Origin: Bacteroidales bacterium
GTDB taxonomy: Bacteria > Bacteroidota > Bacteroidia > Bacteroidales > UBA932
Assembly (NCBI GenBank): GCA_017429475.1
Contig: JAFROX010000002.1
Location: forward strand, 1-64,000
Direction of reading: 5' to 3'
DNA: 64,000 nt
Below are positions 43,649 to 52,969 of this stretch, piece by piece (positions within the stretch are counted from its first letter, which is position 1; each line of letters begins with the position of its first letter). The notes beneath the pieces are model-generated. The model saw only the letters and a program-made list of their open reading frames with translations, searched no databases and was not told the origin of the DNA. The position numbers were made by a program, and so were the translations under genes.

Positions 43649-44083
43649 TCAATTAATTTTCTCTATCGAAAAAGTAAAAATCCTTTCGAGCCGGTCCCTA
43701 AAAAGGAACACGAACAGATAATAGACTGCGACGCCCGCAAGGGACAGCAGACCGACCATCAATTCGCTCAGACCGGTATTAGACAAAATTAACAATAATA
43801 AAATTAAAATTACTAAAGGAATTGCATAAGAAATGAACACAGCCTGGACTCCCAGTGACTGGTTCAGGACGAGGTTGACCTTGTCGCCGACATTGAACTC
43901 TTCCACCAGAGAACTGATGCTGTACGGTACATCCACATAGTGGATTTCTTCTTCACCTGCTACACATACGCCCTTAGCGTGACAAGCCGCACAAGCCGAC
44001 TTGTTCACGATCTCGACGGTGATGAAGTCCTCGCTGATCTCGCGTACTATTCCCTCGTGTTCTATCCTCTCTATCTTTTTCAT
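43649..44083 (-). CDS. rseC: RseC/MucC family membrane protein
   Basis: 144 residues: an N-terminal Cys-containing domain (SACAACHAKGVCVAGEE, four Cys that could bind a cluster or metal) followed by two membrane helices (VFISYAIPLVILILLLLIL and GLLSLAGVAVYYLFVFLF). In other bacteria RseC is linked to Rnf/Rsx and SoxR reduction, which fits its place immediately ahead of rnfB. Its start overlaps the DUF3108 gene by 4 bp. Confidence 0.9.
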   Translation of the reverse strand: MKKIERIEHEGIVREISEDFITVEIVNKSACAACHAKGVCVAGEEEIHYVDVPYSISSLVEEFNVGDKVNLVLNQSLGVQAVFISYAIPLVILILLLLILSNTGLSELMVGLLSLAGVAVYYLFVFLFRDRLERIFTFSIEKIN

Positions 44084-44919
44084 TTGACTTTGCTTGTGAG
44101 AGGAGCCTTGAGGTTTTCGAGCTTGGTGGTGCGGATTTCTAGCTTTCCTACGGAGATGGGCACGGAGAGATACAGCGGAACGCGGTTCTCATCGTCAGAA
44201 AGCCAGATGTAGATAGTATTCTTGGAATCTTCTCCGGTGGGCACGGTAAGCTTTGTCTCTCCCTGAGGGAAATCACCTCCCACACGCTTCAGATTCATCG
44301 CAAGGCATACGGTGTTGAACTTGCCCATTCCGTCAATCTGCCTGACCTCCTTGCGGACAAAACTGCAGGTGGCCCTGGTGAGATTGCGGTCCATCGCTAT
44401 CAGCATTGAGACCGGCTTGCCTGCGACAATTGAATTGATGTCAGCCGCACGCAGGCTGTATATCATATTTATGATGTCACGGATTGTCTCGTTGCTGTGG
44501 AAAGCAGTGTCCACGGGAGCCGGCATCGTGCTCTTGCTTACCTTGGCATAGAGGGTCTTCTTGTCGGCGCTCCAGGTGTAATCGTTGTGCGCGGTGAAAT
44601 TGCCTTCGCTCACAGAGCGCATCGCATATAACGGATCCAGGTCGTATTCGAACTTGGACTCATAGACATCCCTCACCTTGTAGAAAGAGTCGAAAAAGCT
44701 GTTGGTGCGCGCATTCAGCAGAATGTGGAAGCAGGGAGTGCCTGCGTGGGTGCCTTGCTGGAGGTTGAAAGACAGCGTGGCGATGTCAGCCTTGATGCCC
44801 CATTTGTAGTTCAGTGTAACTTCAATCTTCTCACCCGCCTTGAAGGGCAGTGAAGGATTCTGGGCAAAACTAAAAATTGAAAATATCGCTGTTGCTATTG
44901 AAAGCAGAATCTTTTTCAT
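44080..44919 (-). CDS. DUF3108 family exported protein
   Basis: 279 residues with a signal peptide (KKILLSIATAIFSIFSFAQ). Domain segments such as FKAGEKIEVTLNYKWGIKADIATLSFNLQ, then FYKVRDVYESKFEYDLDPL and TIYIWLSDDENRVPLYLSVPISVGKLEI match DUF3108, a beta-rich periplasmic family of unknown role. It lies between dnaB and rseC, overlapping the latter, which suggests an envelope function. Confidence 0.87.
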   Translation of the reverse strand: MKKILLSIATAIFSIFSFAQNPSLPFKAGEKIEVTLNYKWGIKADIATLSFNLQQGTHAGTPCFHILLNARTNSFFDSFYKVRDVYESKFEYDLDPLYAMRSVSEGNFTAHNDYTWSADKKTLYAKVSKSTMPAPVDTAFHSNETIRDIINMIYSLRAADINSIVAGKPVSMLIAMDRNLTRATCSFVRKEVRQIDGMGKFNTVCLAMNLKRVGGDFPQGETKLTVPTGEDSKNTIYIWLSDDENRVPLYLSVPISVGKLEIRTTKLENLKAPLTSKVK

Positions 44920-44937
44920 GCAATGTCAGTTTTGAAC

Positions 44938-46383
44938 TCAGTAGTCTATATCAAAACTCGTACCGACTTCGTTCATCCTCGATTCATACTCCTTATATTG
45001 GACATTCGCATCCTCGAATCTCACCTCTGAAGAAATGAATCGCATCTCCACGTCACCGGTCTCTCCGTTACGGTGTTTTGCTATTATCAACTGAGTCTGC
45101 CCGGGATACGCATCGGCTTCAGCAGTGCCGAAGAACTCGGGCCTGTGTATGAACATAACTATGTCTGCATCCTGCTCGATCGCGCCCGACTCACGCAGGT
45201 CGCTGAGCTGGGGACGCTTGTTTCCGCCGCGCGTCTCCACAGAACGGTTCAGCTGCGACAGGGCAAGGATCGGAACGTTCAGGTCCTTGGCGATGGACTT
45301 GAGCGAACGCGAGATGGCGGAAACTTCCTGCTCGCGCATTCCGCGAAGTTCCACGGGACCGGTCATAAGCTGAAGATAGTCGATGATGATCATCTTCACG
45401 TTCTGGGTCTGGACAAGGCGCCTGGCCTTGGAGCGGAACTCATAGATCGAGAGGGACGGCGTGTCGTCAATCCACAACGGAGCTTTTGACAGCTTTCCGA
45501 TGCGCTCGTTCAGAGTATCCCAGTCCTGGGGGTCGTTGAACTTCTTGGCTCCCCAGATCTTGTCGGAGGGGATGCCGGTTTCGCTCACCAGAAGTCGCTT
45601 CACCAGCTGGGTCTGCGACATTTCGAGCGAGAAGAAAGCTACCGGGACATTATAGTCCACGGCCATATTGCGGGCCATCGTCAGCACGAATGCAGTCTTT
45701 CCGACAGAAGGCCTGGCGGCGAGGATGATCAGGTCCGAAGGCTGCCAGCCGTAGGTGATCTTGTCGATGTTGGCGTATCCCGAAGGCACTCCGCTCAGTC
45801 CGTCCTGACGCTCCTGGCCTTTCTGGATGTCGTCGATAGCCTGGTTGATCACCATCTGGATGGGGCTGGTGTCGCGCTTCATATTGCGCTCGGCAAGCAC
45901 AAAGACTTCCTGCTGCGCATACTGCAGAAGGTCGTCCACAGGCATCGAATCCTCGAAAGATTGTTTCTGTACGCGATATGAAATCGCAATCAGCTCGCGC
46001 TGGATGAATTTCTGGAGGAGTATCTTGGTGTGATAGTCGGTGTTGGCGGCAGCGCCGATCTTCATGCTCAGGGAGCTAAGATATGAAGCACCGCCAACGG
46101 CCTCGAGGTCACCGCTCTTGGTGAGCTCGTCGGCAACGGTGAGGATGTCAACCTTGTCGTTGCGCGATGCTATGGCCTGGATGGCCTTGAATATCTTCTT
46201 GTTGCTCTCATTATAGAAGCACTCGGGGGTCAGAGATTCAAGGACGTCGTTGATGCAGTCGTTGTCGAGCATCATGGCAGCAAGGACGGCCTCCTCGATT
46301 TCAATCGCCTGAGGGGGTTTCCGTCCCATATCTGCCGACAGCTGCGACAGATCCACCTTTATTTCCTTCTTTCTCTGGGGCAT
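44938..46383 (-). CDS. dnaB: Replicative DNA helicase DnaB
   Basis: 481-residue hexameric helicase that unwinds DNA at the fork. The N-terminal helical domain (PPQAIEIEEAVLAAMMLDNDCINDVLESL) is followed by the RecA-like domain with Walker A in LAARPSVGKTAFVLTMARN, Walker B in KMIIIDYLQLM and the later DLRESGAIEQDADIVMFIHRPEFF. The final EVRFEDA-type strand ends the domain. No intein is present. It is in the middle of a long minus-strand run and shares no clear promoter of its own. Confidence 0.98.
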   Translation of the reverse strand: MPQRKKEIKVDLSQLSADMGRKPPQAIEIEEAVLAAMMLDNDCINDVLESLTPECFYNESNKKIFKAIQAIASRNDKVDILTVADELTKSGDLEAVGGASYLSSLSMKIGAAANTDYHTKILLQKFIQRELIAISYRVQKQSFEDSMPVDDLLQYAQQEVFVLAERNMKRDTSPIQMVINQAIDDIQKGQERQDGLSGVPSGYANIDKITYGWQPSDLIILAARPSVGKTAFVLTMARNMAVDYNVPVAFFSLEMSQTQLVKRLLVSETGIPSDKIWGAKKFNDPQDWDTLNERIGKLSKAPLWIDDTPSLSIYEFRSKARRLVQTQNVKMIIIDYLQLMTGPVELRGMREQEVSAISRSLKSIAKDLNVPILALSQLNRSVETRGGNKRPQLSDLRESGAIEQDADIVMFIHRPEFFGTAEADAYPGQTQLIIAKHRNGETGDVEMRFISSEVRFEDANVQYKEYESRMNEVGTSFDIDY

Positions 46384-46398
46384 TGCAGAAAACTATTC

Positions 46399-47232
46399 CT
46401 AGTCCTCTTTTGCAGGTTCGTCGAATTCAGGGCTCACAAGGATGCGGCCGCAGTATTCGCAGATTATGATCTTCTTGTTCTGGGCGATGTCGAGCTGGCG
46501 CTGGGGCGGGATCTGGTTGAAGCATCCGCCGCAGGCTCCCCTCTTCACGGTGACTACTGCCAGATGGTTCTTGCAGTTGTTGCGCACGCGGTTGTAAGCC
46601 ACATACATACGCTCGTCAAGCTTCTTGGCAAGGTCTTCCTTGTGGGCTTCGAGCTGCTCTTCTTCCTTTGCGGTCTCGGTGATGATCTGCTCGAGTTCGG
46701 CCTTCTTGTTGTCGAGGTCGGTCTGGCGGCCTTCAAGCAGCTTCTTGGTATCCTCGAGGAGTTGTGCCTTCTCGGCAAGGAGGAGGTTGGTCTCGCGGAT
46801 ATGTTTCTCGCTGGCTTCCTGCTCGAGCTGCTGGAATTCGATCTGACGGGTGATGGATTCGTACTCGCGGTTGTTCATCACCTTCTTGCTCTGCTCCTCG
46901 TATTTCTCTACGAGAACCTTGCACTCCTCGATCTTGGCCTTGAGGTCTGAGATGTATTTCTCAGCATCCTTGATCTCGGTCTGGGTGTTGGCTATTCTCG
47001 TGTTGAGACCGGCGATGTCGTCTTCAAGGTCCTGAACCTCCAAGGGAAGTTCACCACGGAGAAGGTGGATCTTGTCGATTGCTGTGTCGGCCTGCTGTAT
47101 TTTATAGAGCGTGCGGAGCTTTTCTTCCATTGACACACCGTCTGATTCGGTCACTGACTTGACCGCAGACACGAAGGTTTCGCTCTGGTCGATAGGGGTA
47201 ACGATTGCCTTGTTAGCTTTTTTTGTAGCCAT
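46399..47232 (-). CDS. Zinc-ribbon coiled-coil protein (COG1579-like)
   Basis: 277 residues. Residues about 40-210 form a long coiled coil with heptads of Leu, Glu and Lys; the C terminus has a zinc ribbon with CGGCFNQIPPQRQLDI and IICEYCGRILV (CxxC x about 20 CxxC). The family is thought to bind nucleic acid; in some bacteria it is linked to lipid or cell-division genes. It lies directly after nif3, a pairing often seen in Bacteroidota. Confidence 0.88.
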   Translation of the reverse strand: MATKKANKAIVTPIDQSETFVSAVKSVTESDGVSMEEKLRTLYKIQQADTAIDKIHLLRGELPLEVQDLEDDIAGLNTRIANTQTEIKDAEKYISDLKAKIEECKVLVEKYEEQSKKVMNNREYESITRQIEFQQLEQEASEKHIRETNLLLAEKAQLLEDTKKLLEGRQTDLDNKKAELEQIITETAKEEEQLEAHKEDLAKKLDERMYVAYNRVRNNCKNHLAVVTVKRGACGGCFNQIPPQRQLDIAQNKKIIICEYCGRILVSPEFDEPAKED

Positions 47233-47239
47233 AATCTAC

Positions 47240-48001
47240 TTAATAGTAATATATTGGATTGTTGTTGTTCTGAGTTCGGCGGACTGCAAAGGTATGTATT
47301 TTTTCGCTAAGCAGTCCAAATAATTTATTCACAATATCTATTTCGCTTTCATAGTGTCCTACGTCGAGCAGCATAAAGCCGGCATCGGTGAAAAAGCTGT
47401 GGTAGCTGAGGTCTCCGCAGAGGTATGCGTCTGCCCCTTTGGCTTCGGCTTCCTCAATGAGGCTTCCTCCGGAACCGCCGCACATAGCCACGCGGCGCAC
47501 AGGGGTGTCAAGAGGCCTCGAGCAGCGCACGACCGGCAGGCCGAAGGTCTTCTTCACAAGATCTATGAATGCTTTGGATTCCATTGCTTCGGGCAGGACT
47601 CCGATGGCGCCGAGGCCGTCCTCATCGAGCGGCTCGATATCGGTCAGGCCCAATTTCTCGGCCATTATGCGGCTCACTCCGTCGGCAGCCTTGTCGGCGT
47701 TGGTATGGGCTGCATACACCACCATATCGTGCTTGATGGCGGTCACTATCGCAGACCCCAGGAAAGTGTCGGGATTGATTTTCTTCACGCCCTTGAAGAT
47801 AAGGGGATGATGGGTTACGATCATATTGCATCCGGCGGCTGCGGCTTCCTCTATCAGGGAGGGTGTGCAGTCGAAACCCACCATTATGCCCTTGACCTCG
47901 GCCTCGGGGCTGCCTATGCAGAAACCGGCATTGTCCCAGCTTTCCTGGAGGCAGAGAGGGGCGAAATCCTCGATTATCTCAGCGACCTGGCGTGCCTTCA
48001 T
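47240..48001 (-). CDS. Nif3-like dinuclear metal protein (DUF34)
   Basis: 253 residues, the short form without an inserted domain. Metal-site motifs: MIVTHHPLIFKG, AAHTNADKAADGV and, near the end, MLLDVGHYESE. The family forms hexameric rings with two metals per subunit. A GTP cyclohydrolase I type 2 label is often given in databases but is not established. It follows merR after 1 bp. Confidence 0.94.
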   Translation of the reverse strand: MKARQVAEIIEDFAPLCLQESWDNAGFCIGSPEAEVKGIMVGFDCTPSLIEEAAAAGCNMIVTHHPLIFKGVKKINPDTFLGSAIVTAIKHDMVVYAAHTNADKAADGVSRIMAEKLGLTDIEPLDEDGLGAIGVLPEAMESKAFIDLVKKTFGLPVVRCSRPLDTPVRRVAMCGGSGGSLIEEAEAKGADAYLCGDLSYHSFFTDAGFMLLDVGHYESEIDIVNKLFGLLSEKIHTFAVRRTQNNNNPIYYY

Positions 48002-48002
48002 A

Positions 48003-48323
48003 TCAGATATCGTTCTTGACGGTCTCGAGCAGGGATCGTATCTCCTTGAGCTTTGCTATCACCTCGAATCGCTGGTCTGCACCTTCTTCGTTGCTGCCCA
48101 GAAGCTTGCGTGCGCCTTCAAGGGTGAGGTTGCGCTCTTTCACCAGGAAATGGATCTTCTTGAACATCTCCACGTCCTCCGGACTGAAGAGGCGGTTGCC
48201 CTTGTTGTTGCGTCTAGGGTGGATAAAATCAGTGAAATTGTCAGACCAGAAGCGCACCAGTGAAGTATTCTCCCCAAGCAGCTCGGCGACCTCGCCTATC
48301 GTATAGCAAATCTTGTTGCTCAT
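48003..48323 (-). CDS. MerR family transcriptional regulator
   Basis: 106 residues, the short form typical of Bacteroidota. The helix-turn-helix is IGEVAELLGENTSLVRFWSDNF, followed by the wing HPRRNNKGNRLFSPEDVEMF and a helix HFLVKERNLTLEGARKLL. No metal- or drug-binding C-terminal domain is present. It lies between an M23 gene and nif3; targets unknown. Confidence 0.92.
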   Translation of the reverse strand: MSNKICYTIGEVAELLGENTSLVRFWSDNFTDFIHPRRNNKGNRLFSPEDVEMFKKIHFLVKERNLTLEGARKLLGSNEEGADQRFEVIAKLKEIRSLLETVKNDI

Positions 48324-48333
48324 AGCTTATGTT

Positions 48334-49296
48334 TTAATCTATAGATTGTCCTGTATATGACGAAACGACCACCATGTCGCGGTAGACCGCGGGACTCAGG
48401 TCGGCGAAGAAATAGTTCACCGGATCGACGCTGCGGCCCTGGCGCACAACTTCGTAGTGCAGGCCGCCTGAGAAGGTCATTCCGCTCGTCCCTACCCTGG
48501 CGATTACGTCGCCCTGCCTGAGGTTCTGCCCCTGACGGACGTATATCTCGCTCAGATGGCCGTACACTGTCTGAATGCCGTTGCGGTGGTCTATGGTGAT
48601 GCTGTTTCCCATACCCTTCGAAGCCCTGTCTATCTTCGACACCACTCCGTCGGCGGTCGCTTTCACCTGGGTTCCTACGGCTGCTATTATGTCAAATCCG
48701 CCGTGCCTGCGCAAAGTCTTATAGAAAGGATTGATCTTCATCCCCACGGTGGCACCGGTCTGCGCAAGCTTGAAGTTCTCTACGGGAAGCGTAGAAGGCA
48801 GGCTTGTCGGCTTGAAGTCTTCCTCTCCGACGGCCTGGTATATGGCTCTGATCTGACGGTTGACATTCGACACCCTCTCTTCCAGACGGTCGGTCTGCCC
48901 GTCGGTGAAAGCCGCGAGATCCCCGTCGGACAGGGAAGCCAGGAACTCGTCTCTTGCCACGGTGTCGGTGCTGACAAACGCTTCGACAGACGGCGGGTCC
49001 ATTCCGAAAATATCGTTGAATATCTCCTTGTCGCGGAGTTCGAGGTTCTTGATGACGTCGTCGAGCAGATCCACCTGCTGGGTCATCTTGCCGTATTCCT
49101 CCTCGAGGTACTCATTCTCGAGCGACAGTTTCTTTTCCCGCTCGGTGCTGAAAAGCAGGGCGAAGAGCAGATACATCACCGCGGCGGCAAGAATGCCGTA
49201 AAGACAGAACTTGAGGATCGTAAGCAGGATGCTGCCCGCCGAGGGAGTCACCTCGTCGAACGACTTGCTCTCTTTGTTGAAACGGTATTTCTTCAT
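48334..49296 (-). CDS. M23 family protein, catalytic His replaced
   Basis: 320 residues. One membrane helix near residues 26-48 (ILKFCLYGILAAAVMYLLFALLF), a coiled-coil stem (about 50-130) and an M23 domain (about 185-290). The His and Asp zinc ligands are kept (RRHGGFDIIA) and the third ligand His is in GLHYEVV, but the first His of the usual His-x-His is Gly (codon 48463-48465, about residue 278). The protein may therefore be inactive and act as a regulator, like EnvC/NlpD-type factors. The next gene upstream (49300-50268) is a paralogue with the intact motif; the two are 3 bp apart. Confidence 0.88.
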   Translation of the reverse strand: MKKYRFNKESKSFDEVTPSAGSILLTILKFCLYGILAAAVMYLLFALLFSTEREKKLSLENEYLEEEYGKMTQQVDLLDDVIKNLELRDKEIFNDIFGMDPPSVEAFVSTDTVARDEFLASLSDGDLAAFTDGQTDRLEERVSNVNRQIRAIYQAVGEEDFKPTSLPSTLPVENFKLAQTGATVGMKINPFYKTLRRHGGFDIIAAVGTQVKATADGVVSKIDRASKGMGNSITIDHRNGIQTVYGHLSEIYVRQGQNLRQGDVIARVGTSGMTFSGGLHYEVVRQGRSVDPVNYFFADLSPAVYRDMVVVSSYTGQSID

Positions 49297-49299
49297 CCC

Positions 49300-50268
49300 T
49301 TACCCCCTGCTTCTGGACTTTTGGATCATGTCCTTATACTCTTCGGGAGTAATGTCGGTTGAGAAGAAGTTCCAGGGATTGACGGCATTTCCCCTGTAGA
49401 TCACTTCATAATGGAGGTGCGGACCAGTCACGCGCCCGGAGCTGCCGAGCTCTCCGACCTTGTCACCCCTTTTAACCCTCTGGCCTTCCACAACGCTTGC
49501 GCTGAGGAGGTGGCCGTAACGGGTGGTGTAGCCGAATCCGTGGTCAACGTCCACTACGATGCCATAGCCGTAGTAGTTATAGTCTACGCGCACCACCACG
49601 CCGTCGCCGGTGCAGATGATGTCGGTGCCGGTAGGGCCTCCGATGTCAATGCCGCTGTGGAACTTGGCTCCGCCGTTGATGGGGTCGGAACGGTATCCGA
49701 AAGGCGAGGTCTGCTGCATGCTCTTGGTGGGAACCACTGGATATATGCTCGGGACACAGTTGGCCATGTCGCCTGCCCTTGCCGAAAGGGCCTGGATATC
49801 GTCGAACGAGAGCGACTGGACATAGGCCTTCTTCGTCAGGATGTCAAGTCTGTTGCGGGTTGTGATCAGATAGTCTGCGCTCATGAAGAGCCTGAGGTCT
49901 GCATAGCGGTCAACCCCGCCGAAGCCGGCGTTGCGCACGGCCTGCGGAATCTCATCCATTCCGAACACAGAACGGTAGACCACGTTGTCCCTCTCCTGCA
50001 ATTCGCTCAGGGCTGCGTTCTGGCTCTCCATCCTTTCGTTGATTTCAGCGATTGATGCCAGCATCTCCTTGTTCTGGCGTTCAAGTATGGCAGTCTTGGG
50101 CGTATTCTTCTTCATTACGCCGTTCCACAGCCAGAAATAGCTGAAGAAAAAGGCCAGTCCGATCAGCACGACAATGCCGAAACGAGTCCATTTCGTCAGG
50201 CTTGACGGGACGTAGAGGTCGTATGACGACGTTTGAGGATTGTATATGTACTGACTTTCTTTGGCCAT
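49300..50268 (-). CDS. M23 family metallopeptidase, intact
   Basis: 322 residues from the ATG at 50268; a TTG at 50280 is an alternative start but lies on the -7 box. A membrane helix at about 32-55 ([17 protein letters not shown]) and a coiled-coil stem (about 60-110) precede the M23 domain, with [12 protein letters not shown] (His, Asp), TRYGHLL and the intact [12 protein letters not shown]. It likely cleaves peptide bonds in peptidoglycan. It starts a long minus-strand run; the -7 box TAACTTTG is only 9 bp ahead of the ATG. Confidence 0.9.
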   Translation of the reverse strand: MAKESQYIYNPQTSSYDLYVPSSLTKWTRFGIVVLIGLAFFFSYFWLWNGVMKKNTPKTAILERQNKEMLASIAEINERMESQNAALSELQERDNVVYRSVFGMDEIPQAVRNAGFGGVDRYADLRLFMSADYLITTRNRLDILTKKAYVQSLSFDDIQALSARAGDMANCVPSIYPVVPTKSMQQTSPFGYRSDPINGGAKFHSGIDIGGPTGTDIICTGDGVVVRVDYNYYGYGIVVDVDHGFGYTTRYGHLLSASVVEGQRVKRGDKVGELGSSGRVTGPHLHYEVIYRGNAVNPWNFFSTDITPEEYKDMIQKSRSRG

Positions 50269-50277
50269 TGTAACTGG

Positions 50278-50313
50278 CAAAGTTATATAAATCTGATAAA
50301 AATGCTATTTTTG
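50278..50313. promoter_or_regulatory. Divergent -7 boxes for M23 gene and alaS
   Basis: TAACTTTG on the minus strand (50285-50278) and TATTTTTG on the plus strand (50306-50313, 33 bp ahead of alaS). No TTTG stands at 19 bp for either. The minus box leaves room for only a few untranslated bases before the M23 start. Confidence 0.55.
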
Positions 50314-50346
50314 TGCCAAATTATAATAGATATAAGTATTTCCAAT

Positions 50347-52962
50347 ATGACTTCTAAAGAAATCCGCCAGACCTTTCTGGACTTTTTTGCTTCGAAAGGC
50401 CACACCATAGTTCCTTCAGCGCCGATGGTAGTGAAGAACGACCCCACCCTGATGTTCACCAATGCAGGAATGAACCAGTTCAAGGACTGGTTCCTCGGCA
50501 ACGAGCCCGCCAAGTACCAGCGCGTAGCCGACTCGCAGAAATGCCTCCGCGTGAGCGGCAAGCACAACGACCTGGAAGAAGTGGGCCACGACACCTATCA
50601 CCACACCATGTTCGAGATGCTCGGCAACTGGAGCTTCGGCGACTATTTCAAGAAAGAAGCCATCCAGTGGGGCTGGGAACTGCTCACCGACGTTTTCAAG
50701 CTCGACAAGAACCGTCTCTATGCCACAGTGTTCGAAGGCAGCGAGGCTGACGGAGTCCCGATGGACGAAGAGGCCAGGCGCGAGTGGCTCAAATATCTTC
50801 CCGAGAGCCACATTATCCTCGGCAACAAGCACGACAACTTCTGGGAGATGGGAGACACTGGTCCCTGCGGCCCTTGCAGCGAGATCCACATCGACCTCCG
50901 CAGCGACGAAGAGCGCGCAAAGGTTGACGGCGTCACTCTCGTAAACCAGGGACATCATCTGGTAATCGAAATCTGGAACCTCGTCTTCATGCAGTTCAAC
51001 CGCAAGGCCAACGGTTCCCTGGAACCACTGCCGGCAAAGCACGTCGACACCGGAATGGGTTTCGAACGCCTCTGTATGGCATTGCAGGGCAAGCAGAGCA
51101 ACTACGACACTGACGTATTCACCGATATGATCGACGCCATCTCCGCTCTCTGCGGCAAGAAATACGAGCCTGAGACCGAAGTAGGCGTAGCAATGAGGGT
51201 CATCGCCGACCACATCCGCGCCATCAGCTTCTCTATTGCCGACGGTCAGTTGCCTTCAAACGTAAAGGCAGGATATGTGATCCGCCGCATCCTCCGCAGG
51301 GCCGTACGCTACGGCTACACCTTCCTCGGCTTCAAGGAGCCGTTCCTGTGCAGGCTTGTGCCGAACCTCGTAGCCCAGATGGGCGATGCATTCCCCGAAC
51401 TGCGCAAGCAGAACGAACTGATAGTACGCGTCATCAAGGAAGAGGAGGAAGCTTTCCTCCGCACCCTCGACAAAGGAATAAGGCTGATGGACAACATAAT
51501 GGCCAAGGCTGCCGACACAAAGAAAATCAGCGGCGTGGATGCCTTCACACTCTACGACACCTACGGATTCCCCATCGACCTGAGCGAACTGATCGCCCGT
51601 GAGAACGGCTACACCATCGACCTTGCAGAGTTCAACGTAGAGCTCGAGAAGCAGAAGCAGCGCGCCCGCAACGCCACTGCCATCGAAGCCGGCGACTGGC
51701 TCAGCGTAGGTCCCGACGCCGTCACAGAGTTCGTGGGATACGACACTATGACCGCAGACGTCAACATCGTCCGCTACCGCACCGTCAAGGCCAAGAACAA
51801 AGAGCAGATCCAGCTCGTGTTCGACCGCACTCCTTTCTACGGAGAGATGGGTGGCGAGGTCGGCGATTCAGGATGGATCAGCGCCGGCGACGAAAAGATT
51901 GCTATCATTAACACCATAAAGGAGAACGGCCTGCCCATCCATATCGCAGAGCGCATGCCTTCCGACCTTCAGGCCACATTCAAGGCAGAGGTCGACGCAG
52001 AGCGCCGCATATGCATCCAGAACAACCACTCTGCAACCCACCTGCTGCACGCAGCTCTCCGCAAGGTGCTCGGAACACACGTGGAGCAGAAAGGTTCTTT
52101 CGTGGGTCCCGATTCTTTCCGCTTCGACTTCTCACACTACGAGAAGATGTCTCACGAGCAGATCCTCGAAGTAGAGCGACTCGTGAACAAGATGATACGT
52201 GCAAACGCACAGCTCCAGGAATATCGCGACGTTCCCATCGAAGAAGCCCGCAATATGGGTGCGATGGCGCTCTTCGGAGAGAAATACGGCAACAGCGTGC
52301 GCGTCATCAAGTTCGGTGACTCGATAGAACTCTGCGGCGGCTGCCACGCTCCCGCCACCGGTGCCATCGGATTCTTCCGCATCATCAGCGAAAGCGCCAT
52401 CGCAGCCGGCGTACGCCGTATCGAAGCCACGACAGGCTTCAGGGCTGAAATAATGGTGGACAACATGGAAGAGACTATCGGCGCCATCCGCGAAATGCTC
52501 AACAACGCTCCGGATATCCTGACTGCCATACGCAAGACCGTAGATTCCAACGAATCATACCGCAAGGCTATGGAAGCAGTGCAGCAGGAGCGCGCCGTCA
52601 ATCTCAAGAACAGCGTGAAGGCCACCGCCCAGGCAGCTAACGGCATCACATTGATGACGCTGCGCAAGTGCATTAGCATGGAACTTGCAAGGAACGTGGC
52701 ATTCCTGCTCCACTCGGAGACCACAGCCACTGCCTTCATCGCAGCCTTCGAGAGCGAAGACAGCAAACCCTGCCTGGTGCTTATGTACACCGACGACCTC
52801 GTCGCTCAGGGCAAGGATGCCGGCAAGGACATCCGCGAAGCTGCCAAACTGATACAGGGCGGCGGTGGCGGTCAGAAGTTCCTGGCCACAGCCGGAGGTA
52901 AGAACCTGGATGGTCTGGCCGAAGCGGCAGAAGTACTTGTGAAACTGGCAACAGGCAAATAA
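50347..52962 (+). CDS. alaS: Alanyl-tRNA synthetase
   Basis: 871 residues from the ATG at 50347 ([19 protein letters not shown]), which matches the family start; the frame upstream is not coding. Aminoacylation core: [49 protein letters not shown] and [22 protein letters not shown]. The editing domain has [17 protein letters not shown] (His-x3-His) and [13 protein letters not shown] (metal Cys/His). The C-terminal DHHA1 domain ends in [17 protein letters not shown]. It is followed after 7 bp by the LptF/G-Fmt fusion gene. Confidence 0.98.
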   Translation: MTSKEIRQTFLDFFASKGHTIVPSAPMVVKNDPTLMFTNAGMNQFKDWFLGNEPAKYQRVADSQKCLRVSGKHNDLEEVGHDTYHHTMFEMLGNWSFGDYFKKEAIQWGWELLTDVFKLDKNRLYATVFEGSEADGVPMDEEARREWLKYLPESHIILGNKHDNFWEMGDTGPCGPCSEIHIDLRSDEERAKVDGVTLVNQGHHLVIEIWNLVFMQFNRKANGSLEPLPAKHVDTGMGFERLCMALQGKQSNYDTDVFTDMIDAISALCGKKYEPETEVGVAMRVIADHIRAISFSIADGQLPSNVKAGYVIRRILRRAVRYGYTFLGFKEPFLCRLVPNLVAQMGDAFPELRKQNELIVRVIKEEEEAFLRTLDKGIRLMDNIMAKAADTKKISGVDAFTLYDTYGFPIDLSELIARENGYTIDLAEFNVELEKQKQRARNATAIEAGDWLSVGPDAVTEFVGYDTMTADVNIVRYRTVKAKNKEQIQLVFDRTPFYGEMGGEVGDSGWISAGDEKIAIINTIKENGLPIHIAERMPSDLQATFKAEVDAERRICIQNNHSATHLLHAALRKVLGTHVEQKGSFVGPDSFRFDFSHYEKMSHEQILEVERLVNKMIRANAQLQEYRDVPIEEARNMGAMALFGEKYGNSVRVIKFGDSIELCGGCHAPATGAIGFFRIISESAIAAGVRRIEATTGFRAEIMVDNMEETIGAIREMLNNAPDILTAIRKTVDSNESYRKAMEAVQQERAVNLKNSVKATAQAANGITLMTLRKCISMELARNVAFLLHSETTATAFIAAFESEDSKPCLVLMYTDDLVAQGKDAGKDIREAAKLIQGGGGGQKFLATAGGKNLDGLAEAAEVLVKLATGK

Positions 52963-52969
52963 TCCTATC

